Assembly: GCA_902767045.1 (NCBI GenBank)
Contig: CACXFT010000088.1
Coordinates: 1-37,725 of the forward strand
DNA: 37,725 nucleotides
Source of the DNA: an uncultured Prevotellaceae bacterium
GTDB taxonomy: Bacteria > Bacteroidota > Bacteroidia > Bacteroidales > Bacteroidaceae
Direction: 5' to 3'
Every line of letters starts with the position of its first letter. The first letter of the stretch is position 1. Below, piece after piece: positions 34,949-37,725 of the stretch. A program made the position numbers and the translations under genes. A model generated the notes under the pieces. It did no database searches and was not told the origin of the DNA. It worked only from the letters and a program-made list of their open reading frames with translations.

Positions 34949-36784
34949 ATGAACATTGAGAAACAGATTGCGGCAAGCGTGGTGACTGCCGTGAAAGAAC
35001 TGTACGGACAAGAGGTAACAGCACAGCAGGTGCAGCTGCAGAAAACGCGCAGCGGATTCGAGGGACATCTCACCCTGGTGGTGTTCCCCTTCACCAAGAT
35101 TTCCCGGAAGAAACCCGAAGATACCGCCCAGGAAATAGGTTGCTACCTTGCTGACCACTGCGAGGCTGTGGCAGCCTTCAACGTGGTGAAGGGCTTCCTG
35201 AACCTTGTGGTGGCACCGAAGGCGTGGCTCGGCTTGCTGGCCGACATCGATGCCAACCCCACATTCGGCATGAAACCGGTTACCGACCAGAGTCCGCTGG
35301 TGATGATTGAATACTCTTCGCCCAACACCAACAAACCCCTGCACTTGGGACATGTGCGCAACAACCTGCTGGGTTGGTCGCTGGCACAAATCATGCAGGC
35401 CAACGGCTGTCGCGTGGTGAAAACCAACATTGTGAACGACCGCGGCATTCACATCTGCAAATCGATGCTCGCCTGGCTGAAATACGGCAATGGGGAAACT
35501 CCGGAGTCGAGCGGCAAGAAGGGCGACCACCTCATCGGCGACTACTATGTGGCCTTCGACAAGCACTACCGCGAAGAGGTGAAGGAACTGAAGGCCAAGT
35601 TCGAAGCCGAGGGCATGGAACCCGAAAAGGCCGAAGAGAAGGCAAAGGCCGAGGCACCACTCATCAAGGAGGCACACCAGATGCTCGTGAAATGGGAACA
35701 GGGCGACCCCGAGGTGCGTGCCCTCTGGCAGAAGATGAACGCATGGGTGTATGCCGGGTTCGATGAAACCTACAAGGCACTGGGCGTGAGCTTCGATAAG
35801 ATATACTACGAATCGCAAACCTATCTGGAGGGAAAGAAAAAAGTGGAAGAGGGACTCGCCAAGGGACTGTTCTTCCGCAAAGAAGACAACTCGGTGTGGG
35901 CCGACCTCACCGACGAGGGGCTCGACCAGAAACTGTTGCTGCGCAGCGACGGCACCAGCGTTTACATGACGCAAGACATTGGCACGGCCGAAATGCGTTT
36001 CCGCGACTTCCCCATCGACAAGATGATCTATGTGGTGGGCAACGAACAGAACTATCACTTCCAGGTGCTCTCCATTCTGCTCGACCGACTGGGCTTCAAG
36101 TGGGGCAAAGAGCTGGTGCACTTCTCATACGGCATGGTGGAGCTGCCCAACGGTAAGATGAAGAGCCGCGAGGGAACAGTGGTGGATGCCGACGACTTGA
36201 TTGCAACCATGATTGCCGATGCACGTCAGACGAGCGAGGATAAGGTGAACAAAATAGAAGGAATCGGTGAGGAAGAGAAACAAGAGATTGCCCGCATCGT
36301 GGGAATGGGTGCCCTGAAATACTTCATCCTGAAAGTGGATGCTCGCAAGAACATGCTCTTCAATCCCGAAGAGTCGATTGACTTCAACGGCAACACGGGC
36401 CCCTTCATACAGTACACCCACGCCCGCATTCGCTCAATCCTGAGAAAAGCTGAAGGAGAAGAGGGAGCAGCCAACAACCTGGGCGAATGCCTGAACGAAG
36501 ACAGCCATGCCCTGCTCAACGAAAAAGAAACCTCGCTCATTCAGAAGATGAACGAGTTTGGGGCTGTCGTGGAGCAGGCCGGAAAAGACTATTCGCCCAG
36601 CGGCATTGCCAACTACTGCTACGAGCTTACCAAAGAGTTCAACCAGTTCTACCACGACTACAGCATACTGGGTGCCGACACCAACGAACAGCGGCAACTG
36701 CGACTGTGCATTGCACGCAATGTGGCCAAGATGCTGAAGAACGGCATGGCTCTGCTGGGTATTGAGGTGCCCGAACGAATGTAA
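34949..36784 (+). CDS. argS: Arginyl-tRNA synthetase
   Basis: 611 residues, class I aminoacyl-tRNA synthetase that charges tRNA-Arg in the cytoplasm. The N-terminal additional domain (residues 1 to about 110) is followed by the catalytic core EYSSPNTNKPLHLGHVRNNL with the HIGH-type motif HLGH at 132-135. The KMSKS-equivalent is KMKSR at about 403-407, followed by EGTVV. The C-terminal anticodon-binding domain carries the usual YTHARIRSI and NYCYELTKEFNQFYHDYSI. An inserted charged helix (KELKAKFEAEGMEPEKAEEK, about 212-231) sits in the connecting region and is common in Bacteroidetes. The gene is complete and is the only housekeeping gene in the window. It converges on the DUF4294 gene with a gap of 5 bases. 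Confidence 0.97.
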   Translation: MNIEKQIAASVVTAVKELYGQEVTAQQVQLQKTRSGFEGHLTLVVFPFTKISRKKPEDTAQEIGCYLADHCEAVAAFNVVKGFLNLVVAPKAWLGLLADIDANPTFGMKPVTDQSPLVMIEYSSPNTNKPLHLGHVRNNLLGWSLAQIMQANGCRVVKTNIVNDRGIHICKSMLAWLKYGNGETPESSGKKGDHLIGDYYVAFDKHYREEVKELKAKFEAEGMEPEKAEEKAKAEAPLIKEAHQMLVKWEQGDPEVRALWQKMNAWVYAGFDETYKALGVSFDKIYYESQTYLEGKKKVEEGLAKGLFFRKEDNSVWADLTDEGLDQKLLLRSDGTSVYMTQDIGTAEMRFRDFPIDKMIYVVGNEQNYHFQVLSILLDRLGFKWGKELVHFSYGMVELPNGKMKSREGTVVDADDLIATMIADARQTSEDKVNKIEGIGEEEKQEIARIVGMGALKYFILKVDARKNMLFNPEESIDFNGNTGPFIQYTHARIRSILRKAEGEEGAANNLGECLNEDSHALLNEKETSLIQKMNEFGAVVEQAGKDYSPSGIANYCYELTKEFNQFYHDYSILGADTNEQRQLRLCIARNVAKMLKNGMALLGIEVPERM

Positions 36785-36789
36785 GGAAT

Positions 36790-37410
36790 TTAAATCTGCC
36801 CCGACTCCACCATGAGCACCACCCGCTCGGTGATGCGGTCGATGCCCTCGGGGTCGTACTGCTTCTTGAGCGAAGCACCGAAAGTCCAGGCAAAGGCTTG
36901 ATAGAAGCCCGCACGGATGGGACCCAGGAAAGCCTGCACCAGAGTGTACGACGAAGAGTTGCACTCGCGGTGGATGAGTTTAATCAACAGTTTACCCTGC
37001 GCATAAGTAAGTTTCTTCATGCGCGGGGTATATTCTTTTTTAATGGCCATCTCCACACGCTTCATGTGCTCGTCTTTTGCCTTCTTGTTGGGCAACGTTT
37101 GCAAGGTTTCGTAGGTTTCAATAATCATGCTGTTGGCTTCCTTGGCAATGGGAAGCACCTTCTTCACATTGTAAACCAAACGGTTGTAGGCCTGCCGCTG
37201 CCGCTCGTTCTTGAATTCAGGAACGGGATAAACATAAATGTTGTTCAGCTCAACATACTGCACGCTGTCGCCGTCGAGCAGCTGCTTGCCCACCTTCACC
37301 ATGGGCGAGAAGGTGGGGTTGTCGGCTGTTGCCCGATGCTCTTGCGCCAATATGGAAGGAATGCTAACCCACACAAGCGCCAACAGGGTGAATAACTTTT
37401 TCTGCATCAT
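36790..37410 (-). CDS. DUF4294 family exported protein
   Basis: 206 residues from the first of two adjacent ATG codons (37410, 37407); the open frame upstream to 37527 crosses the promoter and is not used. Signal peptide KKLFTLLALVWVSIPSILAQ. The conserved DUF4294 core follows: ELNNIYVYP, YNRLVYNVKKVLPIAKEA, LTYAQGKLLIKLIHRE, SSSYTLVQAFLGPIRAGFYQAFAWTFGASLKKQYDPE. The family is restricted to Bacteroidetes and its function is unknown; it is often predicted to be periplasmic. It ends 5 bases from the argS stop on the other strand, so the two transcripts must overlap or end within each other. Confidence 0.85.
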   Translation of the reverse strand: MMQKKLFTLLALVWVSIPSILAQEHRATADNPTFSPMVKVGKQLLDGDSVQYVELNNIYVYPVPEFKNERQRQAYNRLVYNVKKVLPIAKEANSMIIETYETLQTLPNKKAKDEHMKRVEMAIKKEYTPRMKKLTYAQGKLLIKLIHRECNSSSYTLVQAFLGPIRAGFYQAFAWTFGASLKKQYDPEGIDRITERVVLMVESGQI

Positions 37411-37417
37411 TGTGCGG

Positions 37418-37425
37418 CAAAAGTA
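37418..37425 (-). promoter_or_regulatory. -7 element of the DUF4294 gene
   Basis: The minus strand reads TACTTTTG 7 bases before the first ATG, the same tight arrangement as for the SpmAB gene. No good -33 match is present at 19-21 bases. Confidence 0.45.
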
Positions 37426-37598
37426 CAAAATATTTTTGGAACAACATGCTTTTGCCCATTCTTTTGTGTAATTATTATAGTGAACAGTGAATAACGTATA
37501 GCGAATAGTTTTGATTACACGAACCACCTGCCTAAGTTAGGGGGCTTAAGAACAGACCCCCAACCCCCTAACTTAGGGGGCTTATGGGATGCGAGCGA
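37426..37598. other. Gene-free stretch with a 14-bp dyad
   Basis: No gene. ACACGAACCACC at 37517-37528 repeats the end of the 162-bp element at 26668. A perfect 14-bp inverted pair (CCTAAGTTAGGGGG at 37531-37544 and its complement at 37564-37577) forms a stem with a 19-base loop. It leads directly into the inverted 127-bp repeat. Confidence 0.7.
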
Positions 37599-37725
37599 AA
37601 TGCCCCAGCGGGGCATGATAGGGGTAGCCAGCCATTCTTATGGCTGGAGGAAATGGATCCACCATTCACGGCGTGCCTTTAGGTACGCAACACAAACAAG
37701 TGGAATATCGCGTACCTAAAGGCAC
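37599..37725 (-). repeat. 127-bp dispersed repeat, right copy (inverted, cut by window end)
   Basis: Reverse complement of 3871-3997 with two substitutions and no gaps. The copy runs to the last base of the window, so the other half of the 164-bp palindrome probably continues beyond it. Part of the palindrome core (16-bp inverted pair) is complete here. Confidence 0.92.

Noticed and set aside
34940-36121. 393-codon minus-strand frame opposite argS
   Set aside because: It lies inside a certain argS gene, has no family features and is rich in H, V and L like other antisense shadows.
3871-37725. Composite transposon bounded by the 127-bp inverted repeats
   Set aside because: The repeats have no transposase gene and are halves of a dispersed palindrome. 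The segment between contains argS, a core gene, so it is unlikely to be cargo.

Overview
The window looks like a chromosomal segment from a Bacteroidales bacterium, most probably Prevotella-like. The grounds are promoters of the Bacteroidetes type (TTTG, a 19-20 base spacer, then TAnnTTTG), a type IX secretion (T9SS) C-terminal sorting domain, a DUF4294 protein, GH109 enzymes, an S46 dipeptidyl-peptidase and a fused SpmA/SpmB protein. No tRNA, rRNA, CRISPR array or intact insertion sequence was seen.

Layout. (1) 1-3.6 kb is an accessory region. An AT-rich two-gene cassette (ABC-type ATPase plus a small protein with a D...EVK nuclease-like motif) has its own promoter and lies between two ~105-bp direct repeats. 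The first repeat appears to begin inside the end of an upstream paralogue. A YafQ-type toxin-antitoxin pair and a DUF2442 / broken DUF4160 pair follow on the minus strand. (2) 3.6-4.1 kb is a gene-free stretch built of nested palindromes and a triple 37-bp hairpin repeat. (3) 4,127-24,019 (minus) is one uninterrupted 6,630-codon gene for a secreted, modular, repetitive protein with a T9SS-type C-terminus. It has 19 DPY-centred modules in two size classes. (4) 24.2-31.8 kb (minus) holds hydrolytic genes: a GH2 beta-galactosidase-like enzyme, a secreted GH109-type enzyme, a cytoplasmic GH109-like paralogue and a DPP7-like S46 peptidase. The last two overlap by ATGA. (5) 32-34.8 kb (minus) has a polysaccharide flippase and a fused SpmAB membrane protein, with a different 9-nt minisatellite on each side of the flippase. 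(6) 34.9-37.4 kb has argS (plus) converging on a DUF4294 gene (minus). The window ends in a second, inverted copy of the palindromic repeat seen at 3.9 kb.

How the parts fit. The hydrolases suggest use of galactose/GalNAc-containing glycans and of peptides, perhaps host or mucin derived; no SusC/SusD pair or regulator is present, so no complete utilisation locus is shown. The giant protein is probably exported and surface-bound or released. The ATPase/nuclease cassette is the best candidate for an undescribed system: a presumptive anti-phage module that looks tandemly duplicated. All functions are read from motifs and remembered family features; no database search was run.
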